From Cladochytrium replicatum (lineage: Eukaryota > Chytridiomycota > Chytridiomycetes > Cladochytriales > Cladochytriaceae): 64,000 bases of DNA. A model generated the notes under the pieces. That model made no database searches. It was not told the DNA's origin and was given only the letters and a program-made list of their open reading frames with translations. Below are positions 22,415 to 34,348 of this stretch, one piece after another. The stretch spans positions 310,001-374,000 of the forward strand of contig JAHLKD010000034.1 in NCBI GenBank assembly GCA_025526935.1, read 5' to 3'. The number at the start of each line of letters is the position of its first letter. Position 1 is the first letter of the stretch. Made by a program: the position numbers and the translations under genes.

Positions 22415-23893
22415 TCACTTCTGCTTTTTGCCTTCTCCCCCAAAAACTCGAATCCACCAACGGTTGAATAAGGTTTTGTACAGCGAGATCTTGGTGATCA
22501 ACCCGAAAATATACGGGATCAAGTTGTTCAATGTGCGTTTCCCCAGCGTAAGTGATTTGACCCATTCTTCATAGACCGGCAAATCGGTGTACCCACGACT
22601 ATTGGGCACATCATTTTTCCCATAGAAAGTTGTTGGGTCTAGGGCATTGTTGAGGGGGTACCCATTGAACAAGCGCTGCGGAAGATCGGGGGAGCTGATG
22701 AATGCCAACCCGAACCCAACGAGATCCGCCTTCCCGGATTTCACAAACGCTTCGGCTTCGTCTCCAGTGAACCCGCCGTTTACCATAACCTGAGCATTTT
22801 CAATAAAGTTTCAAATGGACTTTTATTCGTACATACCAGAGCATTCTTGATGAGGGGACGGAAAAGTTTCACAACGTCCACAGGCGTCCCACGACTGGTC
22901 GCATCCGCAAGCGGCCAGTACCGGGTTAGCTGGATATACCCAATGTTCAGCTTGTCAAGCTCCGTAATGAGGTAAGAGTACTCCGCAATGAGGACATCCT
23001 CTGGGTCTCCCATGTCGTTCAATCCTGCAAAGTGTGTCGGAACTATTCTAAAAATGTTGCGACGTGTCAATTGAATATACCTCCGCAAGGCGTTAGTTTC
23101 ACTCCAACGCGCTTCGAGTCTCCACCAACACCACGGATGGAGGCTTTGACAGCTTCTATAGCGAACTTGGCACGTTTCTCAGGGCTTCCACCCCATTCGT
23201 CGGTTCTCGTATTGCTATGGCTTTCAATGAACTATTCAAAATGTAAGATGGTGAGAAGAGTATCCTGATTTTCCTTCGTGCGTACCTGATGAACAAGGTA
23301 ACCGTTTGCACAGTGCACCTCCACACCATCCATTCCAGCCGCGATCGCATTTTTCGCACCGTGCTCAAACAACCCGACATACTTCCACGGATCCTCAATA
23401 ATCGCCGGATTCTTCAAGTAGCCCGGACTTCCCTCCAGCAGCCTGAACTTTCCCCCCTTTGCTCCAATCCCACTCGGACTGACTGTCTTGCTCCCATTCG
23501 CGTCCATCCCCGGATGCGCAACGCGTCCAATATGCCATAGCTGCATAAAGATCACGCTTCCTTTGTCGTGTACGGCTTTTGCGACTTTGGACCACCCCTC
23601 GATCTGCGATTCGCTGAAGATCCCCGGGGCATTCGCCCATTCGACGCCTTGCTCAGAGATGAGCGTGGCTTCCGTCATGACGAGACCTGCGCCGGCGCGC
23701 TGGGCGTAGTATTCGGCGTTGACATCCTGCGGGACGCGGTTAGGACCGTTACGATCGCGGGTGAGAGAAGCGAGAACGACCCTGAGAAAGCGTGAGAGGT
23801 TGGTTGACAGAGAGGCATGACGACATATGGGTACCTGTTCTTCAGGGTTACTGAGCCCAGCTTGATTTCGGATTTCAGCAGCGGAAGAGGCAT
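22415..23893 (-). CDS. NADH:flavin oxidoreductase, Old Yellow Enzyme family
   Basis: Five exons (23893-23835, 23781-23286, 23231-23081, 23024-22837, 22789-22415) encode about 422 residues. The family uses FMN and NAD(P)H to reduce activated C=C bonds in unsaturated carbonyls. Visible landmarks are PLLKSEIKLGSVTLKNR at the start, LASLTRDR, MQLWHIGRVAHP, the substrate-binding HCANGYLVHQFIE with its His and Asn, RTDEWGGSPEKRAKF and the FMN phosphate-binding region (VNGGFTGDEAEAFV ... DLVGFGLAFISSPDL). A C-terminal extension with a basic, hydrophobic end (LYKTLFNRWWIRVFGGEG) goes beyond the TIM barrel. The natural substrate cannot be told from the sequence. Confidence 0.94.
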
Positions 23894-23958
23894 GGCAGTG
23901 CTATGACTTTATGAGGGGGTCTTCTCTCGCTGGTGCCTTAAAACAAGTTGCGTAAGGT

Positions 23959-24650
23959 GTGGCTTGTGGCATGTTGGTAAAGGATCATGAAGTTGGTGCT
24001 ACTAAACTGAGTTTGGTATCGAGAAATGCAGTGGGTTGGTACAGAAAATCATACAAACAAGAATCACGGAATAGGGATGGCGTTGGAGTCGAAAAAGAAG
24101 CACTCAAAGCAGTTTATTGGTTATGCTGCAATAATGGTCGTGGCTTCAAAAGGGATGGAGAACATTCGGTTAGATTTTATAGAAAGGCAGCAAATCTGGG
24201 AAATGCTGGAGCACAGTGTAATCTTTGGTGGTGTTACGGTCTTAGTGTTGAAAAAGACATGTAAAGGGAGCTCATTGGTACCCATGAAACGCTATGCATT
24301 AGCACAGAACAATCTTGGTGGATGCTATAAAGATGGCCTTGAGCTTGAGCAAGATCAACATCACACAGTGTATTGATATAGATAGGCTAATCTTGGATGG
24401 TGCTACGTTACCGACTTTGGAATTGAGACGAATATGAATGACGCAGTGGCATGGTACGAAATTTCAGCTGAACAGAATGATCCGGTTGCTCAGAACAATC
24501 TTGTACATTGGTACAGAAATTCAGCTGAGCCAAGAAATCCTGCCAGGGTGATGTTATGAGGCTGGATTTGGAATTGAGAAAGATATTGAATTGGCATTTC
24601 TCTGGTAAAATATATCTTGAACAGAACAAAATAACCCTTGGAATGTGCTA
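23959..24650 (+). pseudogene. Sel1-like repeat protein relic
   Basis: Several degenerate Sel1-type repeats are visible in different frames: YRKAANLGNAGAQCNLWWCY (about 24178-24240), ALAQNNLGGCYKDG (about 24294-24335), ANLGWCYVTDFGIETNMND (about 24385-24440) and AVAWYEISAEQNDPVAQNNL (about 24444-24503). Sel1 repeats are helical-pair scaffolds, often in ubiquitin or signalling contexts. Frameshifts and stops interrupt the series and neither end is defined, so this is a pseudogene or a fragment. Confidence 0.7.
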
Positions 24651-24842
24651 AAGAAACACAATCGGAGCGGAAAAGGATGCAAAATAGCGGTGTTGCAACT
24701 GCTGCCCGATGTGATGATGATGTTTCTTAATATTAAAATGTTTTTGCATAAATAATATAAGTGATGACCGTACAACGTACTCTATGAAACAGAAAATGTA
24801 TGAAGCCAAAACAGCGATCCAGAAAATCTCTCTCTGGCTTGT

Positions 24843-25644
24843 TCACTGCTGTTTCTGAATCGGCAAGAACAGCTTGAACTCCGGCGGCAGTTCCTCCTCC
24901 GAATACAACCTGTCTGAGAAATAGATCCTCCTGATTCTGCAGTTTGCGTGGATCTGCACCCTCAGGGTTTCAATGTAGTTTGTCCCGTACGCGCGCCTGG
25001 TAAAGTCCGAGAGGTTGAACTGGATCTGATTCCACCCGTCGTCGAGACGCATCGGCATCGTACAAATAAACGGCTTCACCCTCGTCGTTGACTTTAAAGT
25101 AACAAAAAAATAAAATCGCCCGTCTTCAATAATTTCCATCAAGTACATTCTGAATATGGTGAAAATACCTGATAATTGCTGGCACGGAACCTCCTGCGGA
25201 CATTCTTGTCGTCCAAAACCTGCACCTCGAAAGTAAAGTACTTTTTCAAGTTTTTGATGATCATGACGAGGAACGGCAACTTGATCCCGAGTGTGCGGTT
25301 CTGCTGGGCGGGGCAGGAGATGTAGTTTGTCGAGACGTTCGTGCCGATGATCTCGAGGACGGAGGACTGGATGTCGTTGTCGGTGATGCGCTTGATGTGG
25401 CCGTTGCGGACCTTTTTGTCCCAGATCTGGAGCGGTTTGGATCTGAAAGAAATTGAGAGAGTATAATTCAAGTTTACATCGTCAGCGGGGCATATTGGTT
25501 GAACACAGGGAAGCGCCTACCCGATGCTGTAGAGTATCGACAGAAAGCCGGACTGAGAGGATTGATTTAGATCGCGAGTTTAACGTATGGCATGGCATGG
25601 AATCCATCGTCCACAAAACTCACCTGGAAAGTGTTGCGAAACAT
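24843..25644 (-). CDS. CFAP20: Cilia- and flagella-associated protein CFAP20
   Basis: Four exons (25644-25624, 25552-25521, 25442-25169, 25091-24843) give 191 residues, close to the ~193 of animal CFAP20. The protein is extremely conserved: [89 protein letters not shown] and [24 protein letters not shown]20 is an inner-junction protein of ciliary doublet microtubules and is restricted to lineages that build cilia. Here it implies a fungus with flagellated zoospores. The first exon has only seven codons. The gene starts 101 bases from the divergent gene at 25746, so the two share a short bidirectional promoter region. Confidence 0.97.
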
Positions 25645-25745
25645 TTTCGAGAGCCGAATCAGGACACGTGACCCTCGAGATCACAGATCACACGAAACCT
25701 AACCCTTTCTCACCCTGAAAAGACAATCACAGAGCCATATATCGA

Positions 25746-28363
25746 ATGGATCCGTCTTCCTCCTCCGCGGCCCTCGAGCGCGCCCGAATGCTCCTCAGAA
25801 AACCGCCCACCCCGTCATCCCCATCCAAATCCAAAGCGCGCGCGCTCTCCCTCGCCCTCTCCGACTCCTCCTCCTCAACCTCCTCCCTCGAACCCGAGTT
25901 CTTCGACGAACTCCCCTCCAAACAGCCCAAAAAAAAGCGTCTCGACGCGGGTCTCGACTCCGATTCCGACGACGAGTTGAAATCGTATCTCCGGCAACTC
26001 GAGGATCGCAAACCGGGCGGTAAACGGGCACAGAGCTCCGACGCCGGAGCCGCGCGGACGTATCTGAAACAACCCCTTCCTACAACGACTCGAGTCACCT
26101 CTGCGCCAGTATCGGCAACGACACTGAGAACGACGGGTCCGGTGGTCCAGACTGTTCGGCCGAAACTCGAATCGGCTCTCCTGCAACGCACCTCACTCCT
26201 CGCCGCTGCATCGGCACGAAAATCAGCGCTGCTTGCGCAGGACTCAGATTCTGAGATCAGCGAGGTATTGAGTGACTCGGTGAGCAGCCTGAGCAGTAAA
26301 GGCAAGCCGGCGACATTGGAGATGTTGAAGTCCACGACTGGAAAGTCGTTGGAGATGCGGATGGCGACCGTGAACGATCTGACGCGGTTCCGTGCGGACG
26401 TGAAGCACGGCGATCCGGGGAAGGAGCCGGAGTTACTGCAGGGCACGAGTCGGACGAAGAACGCAGAGATTGGATCGAATGCTGTAGCACCAAGCACGTT
26501 GGGTGTTGCAAACATATCAAACACTTTTCAGCCTTCCCCTTCCGGTGCACACGCAAATGTCACGACAGCTATCCATCCGCCACAGACAAAGCAACCATTT
26601 CCCGCCGTGCTCTCGGACCTCTCGAGCGTCGTCGAAGAAGTTCCGGACGGGGTGGTCGGTGAAGATGATGGGGAATGGGAGGACGAGTACAGCTATACCG
26701 ATGACCTTGAGGATCCGGAAGAAGGTTATGAGAATTACAGCAGTGTAGATGACGACGCGTCGTTCTTGGGCAACCAGCTTGAAAACATTCATGATGTTTC
26801 GGAGCTGTTTGGTGGAGACGAAGTGGCCGGGATGGTTGGAATAGACCAGGTTTTTGATGAGGTGAGTTCTGAAGGAGAGATGCGAGGAATGCTGTAATCA
26901 ATGTTTCTACTTGTTCCGATTTCAGGAGATTGGAATATACAACGGCGAAAATTTAGGAGTACACGAGGAGCTGTTGGCAGATGGAGCTGCACAGCAAGAG
27001 TACACAGGTGTGCAGGATTATGTGCAACAGAGTAGTCCGCAGGACAATCGAGGTCCTCCTTCGGGCGATTTGGACAAGGGGGTAGCTACATCGAAATCAA
27101 ACAACGTTCAACAGGAGATTTCACAAAGCAACACTTACAACGTACAACCTCAAACCAATGCTTCGATGCAAGAAACGGGAGTCTACCCTCCACCGCAAGC
27201 ATATCCTTACAACTACAGCTATCAACCTGCTGCTAATCCAACGCAGCCATACGTCTCTGTCGATCAAACATACGAACAGTATCCCACTGTAGAGGCACCT
27301 CAAACATATGCGCAATACGACGCAGTAGATACACCGCAGCCAAATGCGGAGTACAATCCGGTCGAAGCAAATCAACAGTACGCCCCTTTTACTTCAGCCG
27401 AAGTACCATACGTCACAGCTGATGCCGAACCTCCACAAAGCTATTATACCATATACAACAATAACGCACAACCACCAGCTCAAGGCGCGCCATCACGCGC
27501 ACATCATCAAACACCCAAACATCATAGACCACGACACAGGAGCCCAGTAGAGCAACCACGACAGTGTGTATGTTCTCACTGCATGGCGTCTCCCCTACCA
27601 CCATGTTGCGGACACGGTCATCAGAGTTGCGCACCGATGTACGCGTGGGGAGTACCACCACCTCCGCCCATAGTACCACCGCCAGTTCCGTACTACTCAC
27701 CGTACTATCCGTACTATGCACCACCGCCAATGCCGATGATGGGATACGGATGGGGAGTTCCGAGGACCCACCACCGAAAGGAACAGCATCTTAAGAAGAC
27801 AAAGAAAGAGAACAATGAAGATCAAGTTGGACAACAGCAAAAGCGAGACAGGGGGACACCAGAACGAGGAGACCAGAAAGAGTTGGATGAAAGCGAAGGT
27901 GTGGACGACACGAGCAGTAACCTTAGCAATTTATCAGTTTCAAGTTCAGTTCGGATGATGGATTATGGAATGAGTGCAGTGCGGGTACGTGTACCCATAA
28001 ACGAAGCTCGATCAGCAGCCGCAGCGACCGCAGTGCTGCAGCAACTATTGCGCAAACACGTCGAGATCGTGGAGACGACGGTGAAGATGCAGAATACGCT
28101 GGCGGAACGGATCCGAGAGCAGCAGGGGCCATTGATTGGAAGGGAAGAAATTGCGGAACGAGAAGGAATGGACACGTTTCGATACACCACGCTCGAGGAC
28201 ACCAAAGCGGTGAGTCAAGTTCTAGCGAGTAGGTTATGGCTTATTGACTTTTGTGAATTACTAGTACATAGCCAAGCACCGCCGACCGAGTCTTACGTTT
28301 GAGGAAGCGTTGCGGATGGTGCAGCGGGAAGAGCAGCAACGCACCGATGAGATCATGATCTGA
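25746..28363 (+). CDS. Ser/Pro-rich 832-aa protein, possibly C19orf44-like (DUF4614)
   Basis: Three exons (25746-26861, 26926-28209, 28265-28363) encode 832 residues. Most is low complexity: a Ser-rich N-terminus with a basic cluster (KQPKKKRLD), acidic patches, a Gln/Tyr/Pro region (about residues 400-560) and a Pro/Tyr stretch (VPPPVPYYSPYYPYYAPPP). A Cys-containing patch (CVCSHCMASPLPPCCGHGH) lies near residue 590. The C-terminal ~150 residues look ordered, with a predicted helix (AAAATAVLQQLLRKHVEIVE) and then TFRYTTLEDTKA|YIAKHRRPSLTFEEAL. From memory this resembles the C-terminal domain of the poorly studied C19orf44/DUF4614 family; I hold that weakly. It is divergently paired with CFAP20, which could mean co-expression during zoospore formation. 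Confidence 0.75.
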
Positions 28364-28690
28364 TAAAAAAATACTCTGTAAAGCGTGGAACCTATGCTCG
28401 GCGCAGTCAACAGATCGTTCGGCAGTGGCACATTGCACTCCAAGCCACACACCAAGGCGATGCCCCGCCACAACTGTGCCTCTCCAGCAACTTCCGTCCG
28501 TCTCCACGTCACCATCCGATCCAGGATCCACCCGCCCACCGAGCGGCCGTGGAGCCACGCTGTCCCGTAATAATAATAATTATTACTTTTATTGTCTCAA
28601 TAATCATATCAAATCGATCTCGCTCTTATAACTAGCCCATTCCCCACATGGCATCTCTCAATTTTCTTACTAGTATTACTGCAATTCGAA

Positions 28691-29275
28691 ATGCTCTCGC
28701 TGCCAATGATCCACATTGTCGCTGCAAAGGACTTTGATCCTCACCACGACGCTGTTATGTACGCTGACCACTCTGAAAACCCGCTATTCGGTCAAGACGC
28801 AATCTCGGTTCGAGAGGGCCAATCTCTCTACGCAATCGGGTTCGACCAGGACAACTCCCTCTTCTTTGCGACAAACTGCAAGCAGATGCCCTTCTGCTCC
28901 ATCGCTACCACTGGTTACCTCCCCGCAGACGTGTTCCACCCAGTCAAGGGTTACAGCCTGCCAGCAAAGACACAGAAGGTGGTCACCGAGTCCATCCACG
29001 TGAGGGTACCCAAGTTGTTGGTCTCTTCGATGGACGATGACGAGGACTCGAGCGACGAAAACACTCCGAACCACTCGGCGGGTCTCTCCACCCCGGCTTC
29101 GGTCATGACCCGAAATGACTCTTCGCCCATGGAAGACGACTCCGATGGCTTGACCGCTCTCAACCACAACAACGATAACAACAACACAAAGAGCCACTGG
29201 GACTCGAACCTGGTTGCCGCCAAGTCGATCTTCTGGAACTCGGCCGTTCGCGGTGCCCATCCCAACTATCCGTGA
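28691..29275 (+). CDS. SH3-only family member 1 (194 aa)
   Basis: This is an intronless gene for a small protein with one N-terminal SH3-like domain and a disordered tail. SH3 landmarks are AAKDFDP (the ALYDF-like strand), ISVREGQSLYAIGFD (the LxFxxGD-like strand), LFFATN (the tryptophan-pair strand) and TGYLPADVF (the GxxPxNYV-like strand). Fungal SH3 domains bind PxxP peptides in polarity and signalling complexes. The tail is acidic then Asn rich, and has the motif HSAGLSTPAS that recurs in members 2 and 5. It ends WDSNLVAAKSIFW. Four relatives lie at 38.4-42.7 kb. There is no signal peptide or membrane helix. The SH3 assignment is from the pattern of conserved strands. Confidence 0.8.
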   Translation: MLSLPMIHIVAAKDFDPHHDAVMYADHSENPLFGQDAISVREGQSLYAIGFDQDNSLFFATNCKQMPFCSIATTGYLPADVFHPVKGYSLPAKTQKVVTESIHVRVPKLLVSSMDDDEDSSDENTPNHSAGLSTPASVMTRNDSSPMEDDSDGLTALNHNNDNNNTKSHWDSNLVAAKSIFWNSAVRGAHPNYP

Positions 29276-32200
29276 ATCCCTGCTCGTATGATCCGATTTA
29301 ACAACAACCGTCTACCACCAAGTGATCCCTGAACACCGGCACATAACCACAAATCCGCAGCTACGGACCTCCGGTCCATATTGTCTTGTCTGCCTACTAG
29401 TTAGGATCGTGACGACATTTGGACACCACTTTGGAGTTTCAGCTTTGTTGTGTGTTTACCCTGGTTTCTATGGCCTTTTTTGACAATAGGAAACGCGTCC
29501 CACTGCTAACGTGTTTTAGTCAACTTTGGCTTCTTTGACTTTTGACTCTTTCAAGTTAGGTTTGGGATTACCTACCTCTGGCTTGAGAGTTACATGGTTT
29601 ACCTCCGTTGGGGCATACTTTACTTTCTTTGCCCTTTGTATATATGTATCGATTATTCTTACCTCTTGTTGACAAGTTTTTATAAAATGAAGTTATCAGT
29701 TCTGACAATCTTTGGATGGGTCTCTTTTGAATGTGTCGCTTGCAAAAACAAATGTTTTCTAATGAATCTCATATCTTCTCCCCGACAAGAAACAAAAATA
29801 GACAAACAAATCGGTTGAAGCAGATCAACGAGTTTGCCAGGTTCCGATGTGGGAACACCTCCTTCGGCGTATCAAAATCTTGCGAGCAACTTGGGTGCTG
29901 AAGAGTGATTGAGCGGAAATAAAAATAACGTGCCAGTTCAGCAACGTACCATTTATGAATAGAGCAGCTTCCAACTCGGATTCACCGACCAGGGACATCG
30001 GGAGAGCTTCCAAGAAGTAGAGGCGATCGCCGAATGGTTTGATACGTTGACCTCGACAGTTCCAGGTGAGAGATATTATTGTCCTTTTGCCCAGGGAGGT
30101 CCGGTTGTGTGCACAAACGGGAGAGCCAACGGCGACTTGCAAACAAATACGTAATCCGTGAGACGCAGAGGGATCCTTATGGGTACATAGGATATGTCAT
30201 TGATGGCGTCAATCCAACTCTCAGAACTGCAATGTACAAAATGGAGCAGATCACATCAATGTCCGTGTGACCAGCTCTTCAGTGGAATGCATCTATACGT
30301 GCCAGCTGAAAAATTCTCTTGAAAATGCGGGCTTTGGGTGGTGTTCTTTCCGAAACCGACAAGCAGGACAGCATCGAGTTGACTTTGGAGGAACTGAAGG
30401 CGATCACACAAACAGCGAAAGCCATGGGACCCCAGCTTGCGTGAGCAAGACTTGAAAAAGGTAATGGATTTTTCGCTCATTTTCCTCTCGTTTAGATTTG
30501 CGAAGAACCCTTTCAGAGAGACTTTGTGGACCTTCAGACAACAAGAGTCAGAAAGAGTAATGGGGCGATAATTAGTAATGTCACCAAGCGTATCACGTTG
30601 CTTCCAAACTGGGTGCAAAAGCCCAAGATTCCATGAAGTGGGTGTAAATCTACTGCGAAAAATGGACTGAGACAGCTAGATATCCAAGTCAAAAGAACTC
30701 TACAAAATGTTCAGTGGAACGGATGGTTATGAGAAATTAACGATTTGGAATAAATGGTTTTGATTTGTGATGAAACTAGTTTTTCTTGAATGCAAACCAA
30801 AGTAAGTACAATGAACACGAAAGAAAAACATCTGTGAATTTATTCCAGTCCATGCGTGCCATTCGCAGTTTGTTAAAAACCAAGGGCTTCTCCTGGCAGC
30901 GGTAGGGCGTTTTTAGCTGTACTGTAGCTAGCACAACAGCTCCAGGTTCCGTCTCTTGGCCCAGTACCTGTTCTCCCAGGTGTATGCCTAATAATCACAC
31001 AGGCTGTACACTACACCCAAGCTGGTCAGGCAACCAGGGAATGCTGTGGTCAAAGATATTGGTTACATCAACTCCTATATTCAAGTGAACAGTGCGTGTG
31101 GGCATTCCTGTGGTCAAAGACAATCAACGCAAGAACTCAAGGGACCAAGCCACACTACATTCCCCACTAAATGCCACCATCACTCAACACAGAACCTGCC
31201 AAACATGGAAATAATTACATGAAATACAAGTCCATAAATAAGAACGAAGAGGGATTGAAAAAAAAACTCTCAGATCAAAGAGAAAAAAGACAACCCAAAC
31301 GATAACCCATATAGCGAACAGTCTGATATGCTAGTTTTTAACACAGTTGGTGCCAGGTGCGATCGATTTCGATGATGCAGAGAAAAAGAAATAAAAAGGA
31401 AATCTCCTTCAGCAAAGATTGCCAGCAAGTTTATGAAACCACCACCAGTGATATCCCCTCCAGCAGTTCCCCAAGTTGTCACAAATTCGTATCGGTCAAG
31501 GCAAGCCTATCACATCTGCACCCTCACATAGCCAGCAAACGTATCAGTCAAGAGGCTCTAATATTGGCAAAAGCATTCACATCGACCAAGTGATCCTCAG
31601 GTTGCAGGACAATGATCGGGCAAAGACGCTGGGGGGTTTTGAGTCTTCACACATGCATTACTATCAATTTCTGTGGCGTCATCATTGATGTTCCGCACGA
31701 TCGTGTACTACAGATGGAATGCAGACAAGATAGCAGACATGTCAGCCCCAAAACCAACATTGGTACACCCAACCATGATCTGCTGCGGAGTAGACGGTTG
31801 AAAAGTGGTCAGAGGCAAACCCACTGCCCATGGGTCCACTGAAGAAGGACTTAAATAGATCACGACAGCCAAAGAATTCTCAGCACGTGTGGTGATGTCA
31901 TCATCTGCACCATTGATGAGCTTAAAGTTTGTTTTTTTTACGTAAACTCGTCCTCTGCTTGATGGAAGAAGAAGGGCTGCTGCTGGAATGAACCAGGTCT
32001 GAACCCCCATATTTGGAGCTGTTGAATGTTGTGTTGAATCAGCGTTTTTGGAGTAGGCTATACTACGTCATAATGTGGTTGAATCCTGAGACTTAGAAGA
32101 CTTAATTATCATGCTTTCTTTTATTAAGGTACAGGATGCAGAGAGACCTGTCACTTATAATTGTTAAGCTGATAACAACTGTTTTGTGCAAAAGAAAGAG

Positions 32201-33507
32201 AACCGGCATTTCTCGTTAGACATTAAGATCTCGAAAGCACACCACGTGCAGTGATCCCCGATGGGCCAAAGTCATCACGTTGATGAAGACGGGTGAGCGT
32301 TAACTGTCCGTATGGGACGACAAACCAAAGCCCCGCAGCAGAGCAGACGTCTCAAACAAGGTATCAACCCAAATGTCGGCATCCACTGCGCAGGAGGATA
32401 ATGTCGCAATCCCTGGTCTCAGCCCGACGAGATGAAAGTGGGAGCCCTCGAGATGCCCCCACCACCATTCCCAGGCTCAAGCACGCAGACAGAGAAAATG
32501 AACCACCAGAACACCCCCCACAGAGATAGATAGGGAACATGTGTAAAGAAGCGACACTCACCTGGCATGATGACCCAATATCAGGAACTGAGTGCAGTGA
32601 TGTTAAGCAAGCGAATGGGAGTGGGCGACCATGCTTTTGAAAACGGGGAATAAAGTGCCCGTCGAAGACGTAAGCACGTCTTTCCTCCACTCCCCCCTTC
32701 ATCACGTGTTCGGACGACGTGTTGGTTTCCTGTTTGGGGTTAATGGACGCTATAGAGGACTACGCAAAACTATCATCTGAAAAAGAAAGTATCATCAACC
32801 CGAAAGGATCTAAAGAAACCAAGGTAGAAAGATTTACACAGCATCACTGTGATGGATAATTGATCACTGTTTTCAGTCAAGCGATCGCCCAGTATCTTGG
32901 TACAATTTTTCCCCATATCGTGGGCGTATGATTCCTTTGAGGATCTCCTATTGATGGTATTGATGGGGCTTTAGGCTCAGATGGTGCATTGACCAAGATG
33001 ATCATGTTGCTCTTGGCACCAGACACGGTTCATAATTTCAACATACTTCTCTCCAGTGCTTCAAACAGTCGTGGCATCCCAGTGGCCCTGAAAATAACAT
33101 GTTCTGGTTGCGTTTGAATCTGAACCGAGTTGTCAATGGTGGTGATAATCGGGTACAATCAGTTCAAGCCAGCGATCAGCCTGCCGACGACCAAGGATTT
33201 TGTATCTCCGGTACCAGCCAGGTTTGCGGACTTTGCACACCGTTCCCACCACTGGCCATCACAATCGTCCCATCGACATGTGGGTTGGTGATTATTTGCA
33301 CATACCTACCGGCAAGCTTCCGCCTTCGAGCAGGGTATGGCCACCACCTCAGAAAGCACTCGAGCTACGATGTGGTCAATCTCCACATCTAGATGTGTCC
33401 AAGAAAACTACACACTTTGTAAGGGAGTGGTATGCTTTTGCGTACTCCGAGAAACTTGTTGGGTTTGTAAGGGTCCCAATCGACGGTGTTATTCGAAGGA
33501 GATGGGA

Positions 33508-33567
33508 CGACAAAGGGGTGAAAATTATGGATCCGACAAAGGGGTGAAAACTATGGATCCGACAAAG
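33508..33567. repeat. 26-bp short tandem repeat, 2.3 copies
   Basis: Units start at 33508, 33534 and 33560 (CGACAAAGGGGTGAAAA...), with one base difference between the first two. It lies in non-coding sequence. Confidence 0.9.
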
Positions 33568-34042
33568 TAACCCTATTCCCGACTTTGCTGAATAGGGCAC
33601 TCCACCTGCCAAAGTGGCACTCAGACGTCGGTATGGTGGTGCAAGTGCAGTCTGTCCGTACTGTCCTCCATCTTGCTAAATTGCGTACATTTAGAGACGA
33701 AGTCCGCGATAAACTCCTTAGCAAGACGGATTTCGTGGAGTGGGACCCTGGTTGCTCAGCATTGCATATGGTATGTGTTCGTCTTCTCGAACCCAGACGT
33801 GGAAAACTTACCGGTTTGATTCCGGAAGCCCGGATTCTATAAATACGACGTCTGGAAAAGTTGGACTGAAATGCCATCACTTCAGGAAGCTGTAGCGATA
33901 AAGGTTCACAATGAAGATGCAGAAAAGTACGGGGAAGTATTTGGGCTGAATCTCCTCGGGAGTCCTGGACTATCATTTCTAGTCCGGACGCTGCAAGATT
34001 TATAGTAATAGTAATCCTGATCTCTGTGACGAGACCCCATCG

Positions 34043-34070
34043 CATCCCATCCCATCCCATCCCATCCCCA
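34043..34070. repeat. Pentanucleotide microsatellite (CATCC)n
   Basis: About five to six units of CATCC occur upstream of RPN1, in a region otherwise without features. Confidence 0.9.
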
Positions 34071-34348
34071 TCACATTTTTTATTTTCCAAAATCTGTCCG
34101 GGTGCCACAAAATCCATCCCCATACGCGTAAGCTGCTCACTTAGCTGAGAGCATTATTCCGTTACGCCGCAGGTAACCCAGGCGCACTGCACCTTTGTTC
34201 CTCTTAATCGCAATCTCACGGCTCTCGTCTCTCATTCTGCGGTCATATTTTCCGGTGTCCTCACACCTTTGTCGCATCTCTGCCGATCTCAAACCGAACC
34301 CAACAATCCTGCCCGGTTCCCTTGATTCGCAGACCGCAACACGCAGCT

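Larger units (their letters stand above)
29276..34348. other. Gene-poor 5-kb stretch
   Basis: No gene is supported here. The left part (29276-29820) is the 3' flank of SH3 member 1. On the minus strand, 32010-31708 is open and coding-like (for example DPWAVGLPLTTFQPSTPQQ), but a TAG interrupts it and the following frames carry more stops, suggesting a dead gene of unknown family. A minus-strand frame at 30618-30256 contains NYRPITLSDS, which recalls LINE reverse transcriptases, but nothing around it fits. The right part (33850-34348) is the 5' flank of RPN1. Confidence 0.4.

Noticed and set aside
25727-26524. 265-codon minus-strand frame
   Set aside because: Antisense to the first exon of the 832-aa gene, which has in-phase splice sites and fits better.
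30256-30618. NYRPITLSDS, suggesting a LINE reverse transcriptase
   Set aside because: No other reverse-transcriptase block is present in any frame nearby. A ten-residue match can be chance.
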